Shown here: one piece after another, positions 19,381 through 33,000 of the stretch
How positions within the stretch are numbered: position 1 is the first letter of the stretch
How the letters are laid out: each line of letters starts with the position of its first letter
Source: Antitrichia curtipendula
Lineage: Eukaryota; Streptophyta; Bryopsida; Hypnales; Leucodontaceae
NCBI GenBank assembly: GCA_951230915.1
Contig: OX579638.1
Coordinates: 17,254,696 to 17,318,695, forward strand
Reading direction: 5' to 3'
DNA length: 64,000 nt
Translations under genes and position numbers: made by a program
The notes under the pieces: generated by a model
What the model was told of the DNA's origin: nothing
Seen by the model: only the letters and a program-made list of their open reading frames with translations
Databases searched by the model: none

Positions 19381-22300
19381 ATGTATTGGTAGACATTGAT
19401 TTTTTTAATTATATAAGAGCACTGCCACTAGTTGCACTCCATTTGACCATGGCATCACACTAACTGTCAATGTCCTTGTGAGATGTGGCGGTGCACTAAA
19501 AGACTCGGTGCTCCACACCAATTTGTCCCCTTAAAGTCCTTGCTAAAGTTTTTCCTTAGACCGCTTCTTCTCATCCCTCTCACTAGCCTCCATATTTTTC
19601 ACCAAAGCTATAGTGAAGGTTGACCAAATTAGCGTGAGTGTAAAACTACCCATTGAAAAGGCATTCCATTGCCGGGCAAATTTGAAAGTGATGGAAGGAA
19701 CAACACAACTTGTATTGTTAAAGGGTGTTAGTGTGGAGCTGTTATTTTCTAGACAAGCGTAGCAAGTGGCAAGCCTAGAATAGCACTGCCAAGACCTGGT
19801 GGCAATACTCTAGTAATACTTCTCTTGTATCAATATAATAAATAAGACAATTGAACCTCTATGTATGCTACAATTAGGAAAAAGAAGATTTCTAACACAT
19901 TCAATATTATAACAAGTATCAAAAAATATATATGTTTAATTTTTTGGTTGTTAATAAATAATTTTTATTTCATTTATTAACTTTTGAACTATTAACAATA
20001 ATAGATATTTTAATTTATCTGCTTTTGGACTACACCAACAGACAATAAGGTATATTTATAAAGAATGTTATAAAGAATTAGTAATGTTTGCTTTCTAACA
20101 TTTATCTTTGAGGATCTAGAAGTATCAAGTATGTTGAAATTTTATAATATATAATTATGAATTTTAACACTTATGAAGGTAATGAGTATAGAGGTTTGGC
20201 TAGAATTTTTAGCACCCAAGGAGCAATATCATAGTATATATTGGAATTGGAATAATTGCAATAGACATCTACAATAATATCTTTCTAATGAACAAGCCCT
20301 GTCTATTAAAATAAATTGATGAAATTTTTTTATGGTCAAGCCTTATTTACCATAACAAACCAATAAAGGTATCAATTATAAAATAAAACATGCATTTTGT
20401 GTGTATATTGTATTAAAAGTGTGAAATTATTTGGATTGAATGCCTTAGTTGTTGGTATTGTTGTAGCCTGTGTATGGTTGTATTATTGCTTGATGGAAGA
20501 ATATACTAAATAGAAAATTTTATAAGTGCTAATATCAATTGCATTTTTATTTATTGTCATTGCATTCCAGTTGATTGAATGAATTTTAAGTAAGTTGGAA
20601 TTTATATATGTCAGGGTTGATGTCCAAGTTGGAAATTGATTTGTATGTGATTGAGGGAATCAAAGTTAATTAGAAAGCCTAATTGGAAATTTTAATTGCA
20701 ATCTGGAAACATAATGTTTGTATCTAATTCCAAAGCAATGAGTTAATTCAGTTGGGATGTGTGTATTTAAAAAATTGTTAAAAGAATTGATTACCAAATA
20801 GGAAAAGAGGAAGAATAAAGAGTTATTTGTGTGAGAATGTCATAAAATTGCCGAGTGTTGAGTGTGAGTATGTTTGAAGCCAAATAGGAGTTTAAGGGTG
20901 ATGTGAGTGGTACAATAGGAGTGAATAATACAAAGTGAATGCCAAGTTAGTGAAAGAATCAAGAAAAGAATTCAGTTGCTTTGTTTGCAAAAGACTTGGA
21001 GGCCTGTCAAACTAAGTTGGAGTTAGCTACTCCTGTGAAGATTTCGGATTGAGTTGGAAGTTGGAGAGTCTCAATGCAATTGAAGAAAGAATATCCAATT
21101 GGTGTATAAGAGCCAAGTGGGGAATAAATTAAAGTTAAAAGAATCAAGCAAGAGCTAAATTATCTATCTCTTGTAGCTATATTAAGAGTGGAAAGTGCAA
21201 TTAGACCAAACTGGTAAGGATTTGAGTTTAAAATTAATAAGTTGTGATTATCTGGTGGATTATTGAGCGACTAGTTTATATAAATCCTATTTGAAATTCT
21301 CCTACAGAACAAATTTTTTATACTATTGAATAATTTTTTAAATGAACAATTATTCTAAATCTACGGTAATGACAATGATAACATAATAGTTACATGGATG
21401 AGTGGCTCAAAAGCGGCACGTGTGGGCCGTGGCTTCACTATAAGTTGCTAAAATTGAAGGCTATTTTCTTTGATGACTATTACATTGAAAATAAATAGAA
21501 AAAGTTTCAAAGTGAAGAGGAGCTCACCTTAATCTTCTAAAACAAAACACAATAGGAAAATATAATAATGATAATAATAATTACTTATCAAAAAATGTAC
21601 TCAAAATTTGACCTTCATTTTAACTACTAAAAAGTCCCTAATTTTATATTAAGAGAAGTTCTTCCAATACAGAAAGTATTTCACTCAAGCAAAACCTTTG
21701 GAGCACTCGTAACAAAGTCACTAGAAAATATTGAAATATCTCTATATTCTCAAAAAAGTCCACATGTTGTAATTTTTTGTTTAGCTTAGATAGTCTATAT
21801 ACTACACTTCAAAAGTCCCATACTCCTATTAATAATTGAAAGTTCTTAAGCAACTACATAAATGTATCCATAATCAAATAGTTAAGTGTTTGGAGCAAAA
21901 AATTTTATGAAAAGACGTGACCATTTGTAGCCTAAAGCCTTTAAAATACTCACATTTTCTGAAAACATCCTAGCATCTACCCAACATTATTTATTGATCA
22001 ATATTAAGGACTTGCTTTTTGTAGTCTAGATTTTGCCAAAGTAACCTTCCAAACACCCATGATTATATAACATAGGAATGCAAAATCTAGGAAATGGTGA
22101 AAGAGTCTAATGTGTTGTAGCTAAAGTCACTTGTATTTACACTAAAATGGGGTATACATACAATTAGCATATAATTTTACAAATGATAATAACAGTTTGT
22201 TTTCACTTTTATTTCTAAGGATAAGATTTTGTGACAAGTTTGTTACCAATGCTATGGATCTATGAGTGCATTTTGGTCATATCTTATAGGGACTTATCTA

Positions 22301-24487
22301 TCAACAAATAGTCATAGATGAACCACAATTTGTCTTGCAAATGTATTAGACCTAGACAAATACAGAGATAAAAATCAGTATATATATAGTTGTACACAAT
22401 TCCTTAATTACTAGTGATAAACTTTACCAAGACAATATGTCGCAATCATTACTTAGATAACCAAATTGCTAATTAGGATGCAAATTGAAATAGTCTCAAT
22501 CATCTATAAGACAATTTGTTTCTATCTAATGCATGGCATGATTGTGTAATGCAAGCTCCTTGAGCAACAATATTGCACAAGTTCACAACAATTTATCAAT
22601 ATTATTGAACACCATTCCAACAATCTTTACTTTGTCTTAGTGTTTTTAGATACTATTTGGCATCTTCCTTATGCCAAGTCCAAGATTACTCCATATAATA
22701 TTCATCATCAAAACAATTTGTCTATTGAGCACTTTTGATTTGTGGTAAGAGACCATTTATAGATAGCATACAAGAATTTGTTCATTCTCAGCTTAATAAC
22801 CAAAGGACCTACACAAAATAGTGAAATTAGGTTGCCTTACTTTGGAAAGTTACCCTATGAGTCACCCTTAGTCCACATGGAGGTGCATGTGGTAGACTGA
22901 GTTTACACTTCATATTAGGATTTTCACATGGTTTAGGGTATTGACGCTGCTAATTTGTTTTTTTGTAGCACTAAGACATTTTGTTGTTGTTGTTAGGTCC
23001 ACACAACCCAAGAGTACCAATGCAAAACATTTGTATGAGATTGAAGAGTTCCTGAAGGTGGCATCAAATTTAGAATAAAAAAGGTGCATCAAGTCAATTT
23101 GTTTTTGTTTTGTTTTTCTTTCTTATTCTTATTTAGACATTTCATCTCTTGCCAAGCAATATCAAGAGGCAGGCTAAGCTCTCTTTAATACATACTCTCC
23201 AAATTTTTGAATTAGTATATTGATTACACAATTCAATAAAAACAAAGGGAGAAAGAAGCAATGTCAAGGAGCTTAAAGACCCTATTAAGAAGCCTATCAA
23301 GGAGCTCAAAGCTTAATACAACTCGGACCCTATTAATGAACCTCGATGTGTTGGCAAAACAAGTTTATATAGGAAATGAAGTAATATTTGAGCATGTTTG
23401 AATTCTTTCCTTCTTTGTATTTGATTACTATATATATGGCTGCATTGTGACTTTAAGTGGGTTATTTATTTTTGTGGATAATGTCCTTTTTAAATGCAAA
23501 AAATTGTATAGTATTGAAATGAAAGTCCCTAATTAGATTTTTTTACTGAATAATTAAAATCTTAATTTAAACCTCATTTTTCCTATTTAAAATCCTAATG
23601 TAGGATTTTTATATTTCATTTCTTTTACTAAAGTGGTGAAAAGATTTCATCCAATGCCAAAGGAAGAATCAACCATTGAATATTTACTCTCAACTCTTAA
23701 AAAACAAATTATCCTTCAAAAAATCAACTTTGTTCTCCCCCAAGCGACAACTTCTTGAATCCACATAGAATTGGTTTGTATTTTTCTATCCTTGCTTTGA
23801 CAACTTGTACTTGGATTTCAAAAAGATGAATTTATAGTTCATTAGTGGCATCACTAATGCACTAATTTAAAAATATTTAAACTATAAATTATCACAATTT
23901 AATTTTGAACTATTGGATATGAACAAAAGTAAGTCAAGTAACAAAACATGCTTAGGCCACTAAGACAAAATTTGATCATCTAATATTATTAATTGCTAAT
24001 TTATCTAATTTATCTCATTAATTCCTGATTTTAACCTAATTTTTGGTTTAGAAATGATATTTGAATTTTTTTTTGTAACATTTGAAGAACTTGACCACTA
24101 TGTTTGAGAACATTGATGTGAAAGTGAACAATTCAAGTTTTTTTCAAGCCCATGCCAATTGCCAAATTGAGAATTCAAAAGGTATATATGTGTAGTTGTT
24201 TCTCTCCTTATTCCTGTGTAGATGTTTCATCTCCTATGAAGACACCAAGCAATATTAAAATTCTTCTTCCTATTTCAACTCCATTTTTGGATTTGTAATA
24301 GTCTTTGAATTTTATTTATTTAGTATTGTCTTATTATTCCAATAGAATTTTTTTTCTTCCATTTCAACTATACCAAATGGGGAGTCTACTCAACATGTTT
24401 CAACAAAGGCACCCTTGTAAGCATGTCATTCAAAGGATGATAAACACATCAACAAGAGAAGGTGCAGTTGGTCTCATGGAAAAATGT
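19381..24487. other. AT-rich stretch, no gene recognised
   Basis: About 5 kb of AT-rich DNA with stops in all frames. Only very short open frames exist. Segments around 23110-23220 and 24190-24300 share phrases (AGACATTTCATCTC, CCAAGCAATAT) and may be old duplicates. I see no RNA gene, known domain or clear terminal repeats. Confidence 0.5.
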
Positions 24488-24491
24488 TTAA

Positions 24492-25425
24492 CCCCTAAAT
24501 GTTTTTGACTATGTTTTCACCTAAAACGCTCCAAAACTGCCATTTCTAATATTAGTGCCAAATTTTAGAAAAAAAGAATTTTTGGACACATTTAACCATA
24601 GGATCTTGTAGTAAACTTGTTTAAGAAGATGTGGAAAAAATTTCAGAATTTTCCACCATGTGGATTGCAAGATAATAGCGTTTGAATTGACAAAAATCCC
24701 TTTTTTGTCCCTGCGAAAAAACGGGCAGCTACCCTTCACAAGGTCACATTTGTATGAAAAAATGTCCAAAATGGTGGTTACTCTTTGAATTTATTCTTGA
24801 AGGCAAGTTGGCTACATGCTTGAAAAATTTCAGATCATTTGGAATTGTACAACATATAGGAAAAAAATAGTAAGTAGGAAGAGGTAGAGAATGATTCAAA
24901 ACACTAAATTGCGAAGAATTTATTTATGGAATTGAAAAATGCCAATCCCAACGGTTGTAATGTTGTAATAAACAATCTACATCAATGTTTTTATTTTTTT
25001 TCAAAAATATTGAAAATTGAGTTAAATAAAGGACTTCAAAGTTTATTTTAGAGTTGAGATTCCATAACTACCCTTAAACTAAGAATCCTCATAACTTTTG
25101 ACTCATAGATCTAAATGGAATGGTTCAAAGCTTCCCGTGTACATATTAATCTAAAGAACTAATTTCAAGTTTTTATTTTCTTAAAAATTGATTTTTAAAG
25201 AAGTATTTTTTGCTACCCGTGCAGACCGCCAAGGACTGAAAATGACATATCATGCAATAACTTTTTAACCATGTAGTCAAAATTTATGAAAATTATTGGG
25301 CCTTAAAGCTACTCCTTGGGCACGTGTTGTATGAAAATTTCAAAGAAAAAAAACATAAATGCCATTCATAGTGAGCTGCCCAAAATCGCTATGTTGCCCA
25401 AAAAAACACTTTGGTCCTTTAGGGG
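24492..25425. mobile_element. TTAA-flanked non-autonomous DNA transposon, copy A
   Basis: The termini CCCCTAAATG and CTTTAGGGG are flanked on both sides by TTAA (24488-24491 and 25426-25429). The right end reads TGGTCCTTTAGGGG, the inverse of the left end of copy C (CCCCTAAAGGACCA). The interior (AT-rich, 934 bp) is non-coding and is similar, in opposite orientation, to copy B at 51967-52548 (for example the stretch with AACCATGTAGTCAA). TTAA duplication plus CCC termini is the piggyBac pattern; a TAA duplication (Harbinger type) cannot be excluded. Confidence 0.65.
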
Positions 25426-25429
25426 TTAA

Positions 25430-26485
25430 AGGAGTTTCCTCATCATTTTCAACATAAAAACTATCATGCTAATATTACAAAGGCCAATAAATGGTGGAAA
25501 GGACGAGCTAAATTTTTTCAAAAAGAGCTTTTGGAGCATTTTTAGTGAGAACTTAGTCCAAATCATTTAGGAGATAACCTTGTGAATTATATATTTTTTA
25601 AATTGTAAAAATTGAATTTAGAAATGAATCTTCCAAGTTATTTTTCCAAGAAGATGGTCTAATTGCTCAAAAAACAAGGTTGCCCATAACTTTCACATCA
25701 CTACACTAAAATTGGTAAATAGTGTTGGCTACACTAATTGTCAACAATAAAACTAATTGTGATTTACAAGGTTAGTGTTAGAACATTATTTACCCATTCT
25801 AACACTATTTTAGCTCTATAGTAAAATTTGGTCATTTCAACATTTTTACTAGAGTGCATTTAGTGTTAGATGGGAACAAAATATAGAAGTTGGAATGGTG
25901 GGGAAAAAGCGGTGTATAAAATGTTGAAATAGACAATGAGATGTTGAAATGCTAAAATAAATAATGAAATGCTGAATTGCTGAAATAGATAATGAAATGT
26001 TGAAATGCTGAAATTTTTTATAGTATATATATAAGTTGCTAAATATAACAACAACCAAAAACACAACATAATAATTCTAGCTGTAGGCTAAAAATGAAAG
26101 GAAAAATATAGTAAAATATCAAAAAAAAATTTAGATTGCCCTATTGAAATTGGGCAGTTCTTGCCCTTGGAAGTATTGCAAATGTTTTGCAATTATCTCT
26201 TGGAGATGTAGAAACAATTGTCCTACACTCCAAGATCCATCAAGTCCTAATGCCAAGCCACAACGAATCATTGCTTTTCTAGCATAGAACATGTTGTCAC
26301 CATCCACCTCTCGATTAACATCATCTACACTATCAGCAACCAATTATAAAAAAAAGTGTTTTTTAGGATTTGTCAACTTCCTTGACCACTCTCCATCTGC
26401 CCAGGGTGCATTTTGCCAAGCATTTTGTAGTATCAACTCAATTTTTTTGATTTCCCACCATCTTGTCTATGCATCTTTGATTTTT
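25430..26485. other. AT-rich region with repeat fragments and a possible ORF remnant
   Basis: 25570-25720 resembles, in inverse orientation, the interior of copy C (41090-41230), so more repeat sequence lies outside copy A. On the minus strand 26480-26131 reads as protein-like (NAWQNAPWADGEWSRKL, one stop, then ARKAMIRCGLALGLDGSW). I cannot name the family; it looks like a fragment of another transposon protein. Repeats of GTTGAAATGCTGAAAT lie near 25920-26015. Confidence 0.4.
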
Positions 26486-26492
26486 ATATAGC

Positions 26493-26614
26493 GGGAGGCA
26501 TCACCAAGAGGGCATTTCAGCCTGTAATGGCACTTGTTCAAGGCCGAAGGCGGGAGCCCAAGGTCGAGGGCAGGTGCCGTTACAGGCTGAAATGTCTAAG
26601 TGGCGATTCCTCCC
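26493..26614. repeat. Inverted-repeat (hairpin) element, about 122 bp
   Basis: Two arms of 41 bases (26493-26533 and 26574-26614) are inverse copies with few mismatches, including CATTTCAGCCTGTAA-GGCAC, and end in GGGAGG/CCTCCC. The GC-rich loop contrasts with its AT-rich flanks. A foldback MITE is likely. No target duplication was recognised. Confidence 0.55.
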
Positions 26615-28479
26615 ACTGCGTTAAGCAGTCAGGCAGCCCGGCCTTGCCCGAACAAACCCCGCTCTGCCCGCTTGAATTTTAGGATTTTTTTTTTGCGCTC
26701 TCCTCCATCATTCAAATTTTGATGTTGAGGCTTACCTTCATAAGCTTCAACCGCCGCAGTCCTTGTCGCTTCTTCTTGCCGTAGTCCTTCTCGCAGCTAC
26801 TACGCAGCTGCCCCTAAAATTTTTTATTGTGCCAGGAACTGATTAGAGCACCTGACACCACTTACAGTGCCAGGCACTATAACTAGTGCTAAGTGCTGTA
26901 ACTAGTGCCTGGCACTGTTAAAGAAGCATTACGCTTCATAATATGGTTCGATTCACTATAGAAAGGGGCTCTAGAGTGCTTAATGAAATGAGGAATGTAT
27001 CTGTTGGTTAGCAAAGGTGAGTAGAATATGAAGGCAAAAATTTGAAAACTGTGTTTTTGGTAGTGTGAGTGCTTTTTTATCCACCCTTGATAAATCAGCA
27101 TGTACAACCAGGTTCTAGTAATTACGGTTAATTCCTACAGGTGCCTAACGTTGGTCCATTATGCCTTCCAAGAAATGAATCTTTCCCTAATGTTATACTA
27201 ACTCTTTTACTTTTACTTTGAATTTAACCAACAAAACTAGGCCAAGTTAGAACTGCTTTTATCTTTTACTCCACTACTTCTAAGCTATGGTAATTTTTTG
27301 TGATGGATGAGACCGTCTAAAATTAGACTCCTAAGTTGAAAGAACAGCTCATGCCATTTCTAAAAATGTAAAGTTCACTTTTTTTCGACCTTCCTATCAA
27401 AAGATATAGGTAGATGAAGTTTAGCCTTTCGGAGGCCCTGAAAACTTCATCTAAGGTTTTGTACCTCTTTCCTATTCCATTTTAATTTTAAATTTAAACC
27501 CTGTCTTTATGTTACTAACTTTTTTCTAACTTCCAAGTTTCAACCCTAAAGGATGATTTTTACATTACTTCGTCCGATTCCCATTCCAAACTTCATCTGC
27601 CCATATCTTGCTCAATTTAGCTCTGATTCTTAAGTGTGATATGATTTCAAAAACCCCTAACTTTGATCTATAGCTTTACCTACCTGATTCTTGTAAGAGA
27701 CCTAATCTAAGTACTCTGACTTAACTTTGTAATTCGGACCTTCTTTAAAATGTCTAATTTTGATAATTGAAAAGTAGGGGTTGTAGTTAGTAACTCACCT
27801 CAGAATTTGCGTCATTGTGGAGGCAATCATATACTCCTTTGAACTCCTTGTCATTTGTCATGTTTTAGGGTTGTTAGGTATTTTTGCCCACGGCTTAAAG
27901 TAGGTCTGAAATTACAAGTGAACTCTCCATTTACCTACTTCTTTCCCTTCCAACTTACTTTTTTCTTTCCTTTCTTTTATACTAGGACTATTTGAACTCA
28001 ATTATTGTATTTCTAGTTGATTTGAAAGGTCCTCTCCAATAATTCTTTTGAATTATTGATTCGATAAGCTTCTTCCTTCTTTCAAGTCAATAATTTAATC
28101 TATCATATTTCTAGTGGTTCTAATCAACTCTTTAAGAATATCTCAAATTCCCTATCTTCTTTTAAATTCCTCTTCACCTTCTAAATGCACTATCCTCCTA
28201 CGTCATTTGCAATTGAGTTGTTCATTCTATTGAGTTTGAAAGGTTAGAGAGTACTATGAGGAGTTCTAAGCTATTCTATATTCCTCCTATGTTGTGGATT
28301 CTTTTCTTTGGCAATGGAAACGTTGCCAAGTGAGATATTCCTAACCTCCTAACCTACTTTTAGATGTGATCCTTCCTACCCTTATCTATTTTATAGCCTA
28401 CTTAATTTTTTATGAATTTGTTTTCAATCAATGTCAAGAGACAAGATTGGTTTGTTTTTTTAAAAGATAGCAATTAATT

Positions 28480-30590
28480 TTCAAAGGAAAAAAATGAGAA
28501 AAAAATCAAGAGGCTCATTAGAGGATTTTTGAGCTCCGTAGAAGGCCCTAGAGATTGACTGGCTGCCCTATTAGTTGAGGAGCAAAAGTAGTAGCCCAAG
28601 TACCTACTCAACTGTTGCTGTCTTGTGTGAAGTACAGGCAAGGACCTCAATAGATGACAAAACAGCTAACCAATATAATGTAGTATTAAATTTGGATAGC
28701 AGTTTATTATATTGCGATTTTGTCAGATAGAGGTACAGTCGGAATGACGTCATGTTGGCGAGAATGGGGTGGAAGCTTTTTGACAGTGAATGGTGTCATG
28801 CCGGGATGGAACTTTTTCACTACGTTGATAGCAGTGTTTTGAGTTACATTCTGTAGCAAACTTGTTTGTGATAATCCAAGGAAGTAAAATGTTACAATTC
28901 AAATTGCAACAAAATTGATGATGGATAAGGAAAATGCAACAATCTATGCCAACTTGTGGCATCAAAATCACTGAAATTTGCAGGTAAGTCTCTCAGCTAG
29001 TGCATGCTGAAAGCGTTTGTCATTTGACAATTCTGACAAAGTTCACTATGCTGGTCTGGCCGGCTAGTCTTCACTTTGTTCAATGCCAGGTGCATGAGAG
29101 AATTTGCAAATTTTGCCTGCAATTGCCATGCCATGCAACAAGAGTTGCACAATCAAATTCAACATACTGTAGGCGTTTGAAATATTCTAGTAGTCGTTGG
29201 CAGAGTGGTGGCGATTCAAATAATCTAGTTGGCATTTGATTTGTCGACAACGCTCCTAGCTGCCCCCACCATTGAACTATAAATTATTAGTGTCAGTCTT
29301 TCTATGTTGACTCCATTATGATGATTATGTTAAATTTTGATCTGTGTTGCTAGATCCAATTCAAATGTGATATGCCATTGCTGCTTCAAAAGAGGTTGAT
29401 AGAGTTCAGCTACGGACGCATTTCTAATTGCAAGGTTTGGTCAGCTTCGATGTGAGGTGCCCTGTGATTAATTTTGGCTTGGAAATGACCTGAATCTGAA
29501 AGTACGTACAAAGTAAGCCTAGGAGAAGAAGAGCAACAATGTTCATTGAAACGCTTGCTTGTGGGTGCAGTGCATGTTGTGCTCAGTGGATAGTCATCGC
29601 TGTTGATCTCTTGCACATATGGAATGAATTCAGAAATGCAATTCTAGTTTTGTTTCCTACATTGAAATTTGTTATCAAACAGTGAACTTCCAAATAGATG
29701 TACACATGTGTGCAGCAAGCCAAATGTTAACATATGGGAGATATAAGTTTCAGTTTAGTAAAATTGTGCAATACTTTGACATTTTTACTAAAAGTTCCAA
29801 TTCAATACAAGTCTCTTACAAGTCTCAGAATACAATAAGATCACAAAGATTATCAAATGCAGTTGTTGCTTTTGTTCAACATATTCATCCAACAACCAAC
29901 ATTGTTACACTGCACATGCAATGTTCTGATTACAATGATCTGAATAGTTTATCGTGAAAATGACGTAAATAGTCTATCTCAAAAATGACGCAAATGGCTA
30001 GTCCAGTTTGGAGCCTCTCAGGCAAATTTAATCAGTTCGGTTTGGAATCCTCACAGAGCCTATAGCAGTGCTCAGTTTGGAAGCCTCAAGGACTCTAGCA
30101 ATTCCTAGTTGATACCTGCTTCTTAACGAGTTGATATTCGCTTCTTGACTGGCTGATATCTGTTGATGCCGGGTTGAAAACCGCTACTGCCTAGTTGATG
30201 CTTGTTGCCTTTGGTTAATATTCGTTGTTGACTGATTGATGCCTGCTTTATTGGAGGGTCTTTTGGAACTGCTTGTTTGGGGAGCCTAAGTCAGAAGACT
30301 ACTACCTTGCCTTTTGCTGGCCGGTTGGACTATGATGTTTCTTTGTGATTTTTTCCTACACTAGCTATTCAGTATTTGGAAATTTGAAAACACAAAATGT
30401 CCTTTCAAGGAGTTTTAATTTGGAGGACTAAAAGGATATAAAGATGTAGGAGACAAAAACTAATTTTTTGGGCGCTAAAACACTACTAAGAGCAAACACT
30501 ACACTTGATCTTGGCTTCTTCCACTCCACTTGTTAACACTAATTGAGACTCTAAATATAAGTTCTTTCTACTATTTTTTCTTTTGAGGGA
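28480..30590. other. Unassigned stretch inside the diverged LTR
   Basis: It does not align by eye to the other LTR copy. It includes imperfect repeats of about 30 bases (GCTTCTTAACGAGTTGATAT type) at 30105-30250. Small open frames show no known domain. It may be an old nested insertion. Confidence 0.35.
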
Positions 30591-31201
30591 AAATTCTCAA
30601 ACTCTATAGTTCGAAGCTTTGCCATATTTTCTACAACCACAAAAGTTCTAAGATAATTTTGGACACCTGAAGTCAAAGCTTCGCCATATTTTGGATTTTC
30701 TTCTAAAATTCTAATAATTTCACAACATGCAAAGTCAAAGCTTTGTTGGTTTTGACAACACCACGAGTGTACAAGACAATTTCAATGAAGTTAAATTTCA
30801 CATAAAACAAATTAGAGCAAGGAGGTTGGTACAACCACTTGTTAGTTCAAGAACTTTTACAACAAGTAAGTACATCCGCAACAAGCAGGGTTGTCATAGT
30901 GGACGGACATCCGGTTCGCCCATCCGATAGAGGTCTCGCCCGTCCGATGTGGTCAACACTAAGTTGACTTTCTGCCATTGAAAAAACAGGTGATGTGGCT
31001 GCCACTTTGACGCCACCTAGCTGTCAAGTAGGAACGGAAGTCAGGGCAGGGATGAGGCTGTGTCGGGGCGGGGATGTCAGACAGGGCGCGGACGGAAGTC
31101 AGGGCACGGAAGGAAGTCAGAGCACAGACGGAAGTCAGGGCGCGGACGTTTTTTGCTAGAACAATCTCACCATTGGAATTAACGCTATTTCATTTCAGTT
31201 T

Positions 31202-31313
31202 TGCGACTTCAATTTTAACAATCTTGGGGCGCGTAATATACCATTGGAAAGGTCTTGAAAATACCTTTCTAGTGGTATATTACACGCCCCAAGATTATTA
31301 AAATTGAAGTCAC
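31202..31313. repeat. Near-perfect hairpin in the hAT element
   Basis: GACTTCAATTTTAA and the following GGGGCG-GTAATATACCA are repeated in inverse order after a very short loop near 31255-31265, giving arms of about 50 bases. Transcribed, it would form a long stem. It may be a small foldback insertion or a structured part of the hAT element. Confidence 0.6.
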
Positions 31314-32625
31314 AAATCCCAAAAGAAGGTTGCTGCCAAAATAAATTTTGCAGGGACAGCTGCTAATGCATTGGCGGGAATGATATTTGGAAAATTAAAC
31401 CAATAGAAGAATTTGATGTAGGGGGAGCCTCACTCATTCAATGTGACATAGGATTCTTCTTTCAAAATAAAAGAATGATGAATTCTCTTCTTAGTTGCTA
31501 AAATTAACATATTTTTATAGATCTTCAATTTAAACAAGAGTTATCATTTAAATTTGACTTGGTACCTATTGTATAAGAATTTTGTTAAGAATTCTTGATT
31601 GTCATAGTTTGTAATACAACGTGATAAAAGTCTTTGTTAGAAAATAATTTTGTATATTAAGTTTGAATGTTGTGAATTCAATATTTTTTTTAAATCTCAA
31701 ATTTAGACTATTTTTGTACATAGGAACAAAGACTTGCCCTTCCAATTATTAAATTCAACATTAAAATTGCATCAAGATTTACATCAACCTCATATTTTAG
31801 ATTTTGATAAAAAAAAATTCTTTTGGATTAGTTTTGTGGGTATGTAGAAGAGTGTGCCCTTTAAATTAATAAATTGAACATTGGATTTTATTAAAATTTA
31901 CATCAATCATCTTCAATCTATTTTAAAAAATAAATTGGATTGCTTTAATGGATATTTATAGGAATTTGGCATTTTTATTGGTGAATTGAGTATTTGGATT
32001 TGCAATGATTTATATTAGCCACACTTTTTTAATTCTATTTTTATTTCTTTTAGATTATTTATGTATAGTGATATAATTTCATTCTTCTTCAATTTTTTTA
32101 AATCAATTTGATTTATTTTAATAACTATATAGAAAGATTTTGATGGTAATTTAACATTTGGATTATATGGCTTATATGAAATTACAAGCCAAATGTTAAA
32201 CTTAGTTATGTATTTAGAAAACCTTTACATTTAGGCACATAAGTATTTTAAGGATAATTTTAATAATATTGCAATATGATTGTTGGGAAACCTATGCAAC
32301 TCCAATGTTCCATTTGTCCATTACAATAGCAAAACCTAGTATGTAGACAAAAAAGAAATTGAACGTTTCAAACAAGTTTTATGAATATTCAATGTCTAAA
32401 TCATCAATATAAAGGATAAACCTTTAAAAAAACTTAAAGAAACTTAAAGAAAAGAAGAATGTAGTTCCTATTTGGAGAATTCATAAATGCATCCTTCAAC
32501 TTGAATTAAGAAAAATATGTACTTTATCTTTTGTTATAAATCCAAAAACTTCTAGCGTCTACTTTCAAATTTTTTTAATTGAAGCGAGCAAGTCAATTTT
32601 CATTTTCTGAAATTTCCTTTTTTGC

Positions 32626-33000
32626 GGGGTGGGTCCTAGTTTGCAAGTGCATGGTGAAGGCATGAAGGAGAGGTCTGGGCCTAAGAAGGGAGCAACATGC
32701 TTCCACACATGATCTTTGAACTCAAAAAGTAGTTGGACCCCTTAATGCAACCATTGACTTGAAGATATTCCCTTGAAATTAAATTGAAGGTTGGCTGCAT
32801 TAATGGGTTCCCCCTCTCCATAGAAAAAAAGAATCCCATGACCAAGTTCAACTTCTATTTCAACTTCCCTCCATACTATGGCTGAGGAGTGGGACGTCCG
32901 TGCCCTCTCCAGGCGTCTGCGGCCTGACCCAGCGTCCATGCCCTGTCCAGGCATCCGCGCCGAGATGATTGCGCCCTGACCAGGAGTCCGCGCCTTGACC
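32626..33000 (+). repeat. Direct repeat inside the hAT element, copy 1
   Basis: About 360 bp, starting near CCTAGTTTGCAAGTGCATGG and ending in GCGTCC/CCCTGTCCAGG motifs, repeated with small changes at 33954-34286. Each copy ends in the same GC-rich GTCCGCGCCCTG subrepeats. The block between them (33220-33600) has smaller repeats of its own (TTGAATTCCAAAATAACTTA). Confidence 0.7.

Noticed and set aside
25704..25870. CACTA-like end (CACTAAAATTGGTAAATAGTG) suggesting another MITE
   Set aside because: No matching inverse end with a 3-bp duplication could be found close by; only a similar phrase near 41790-41814.
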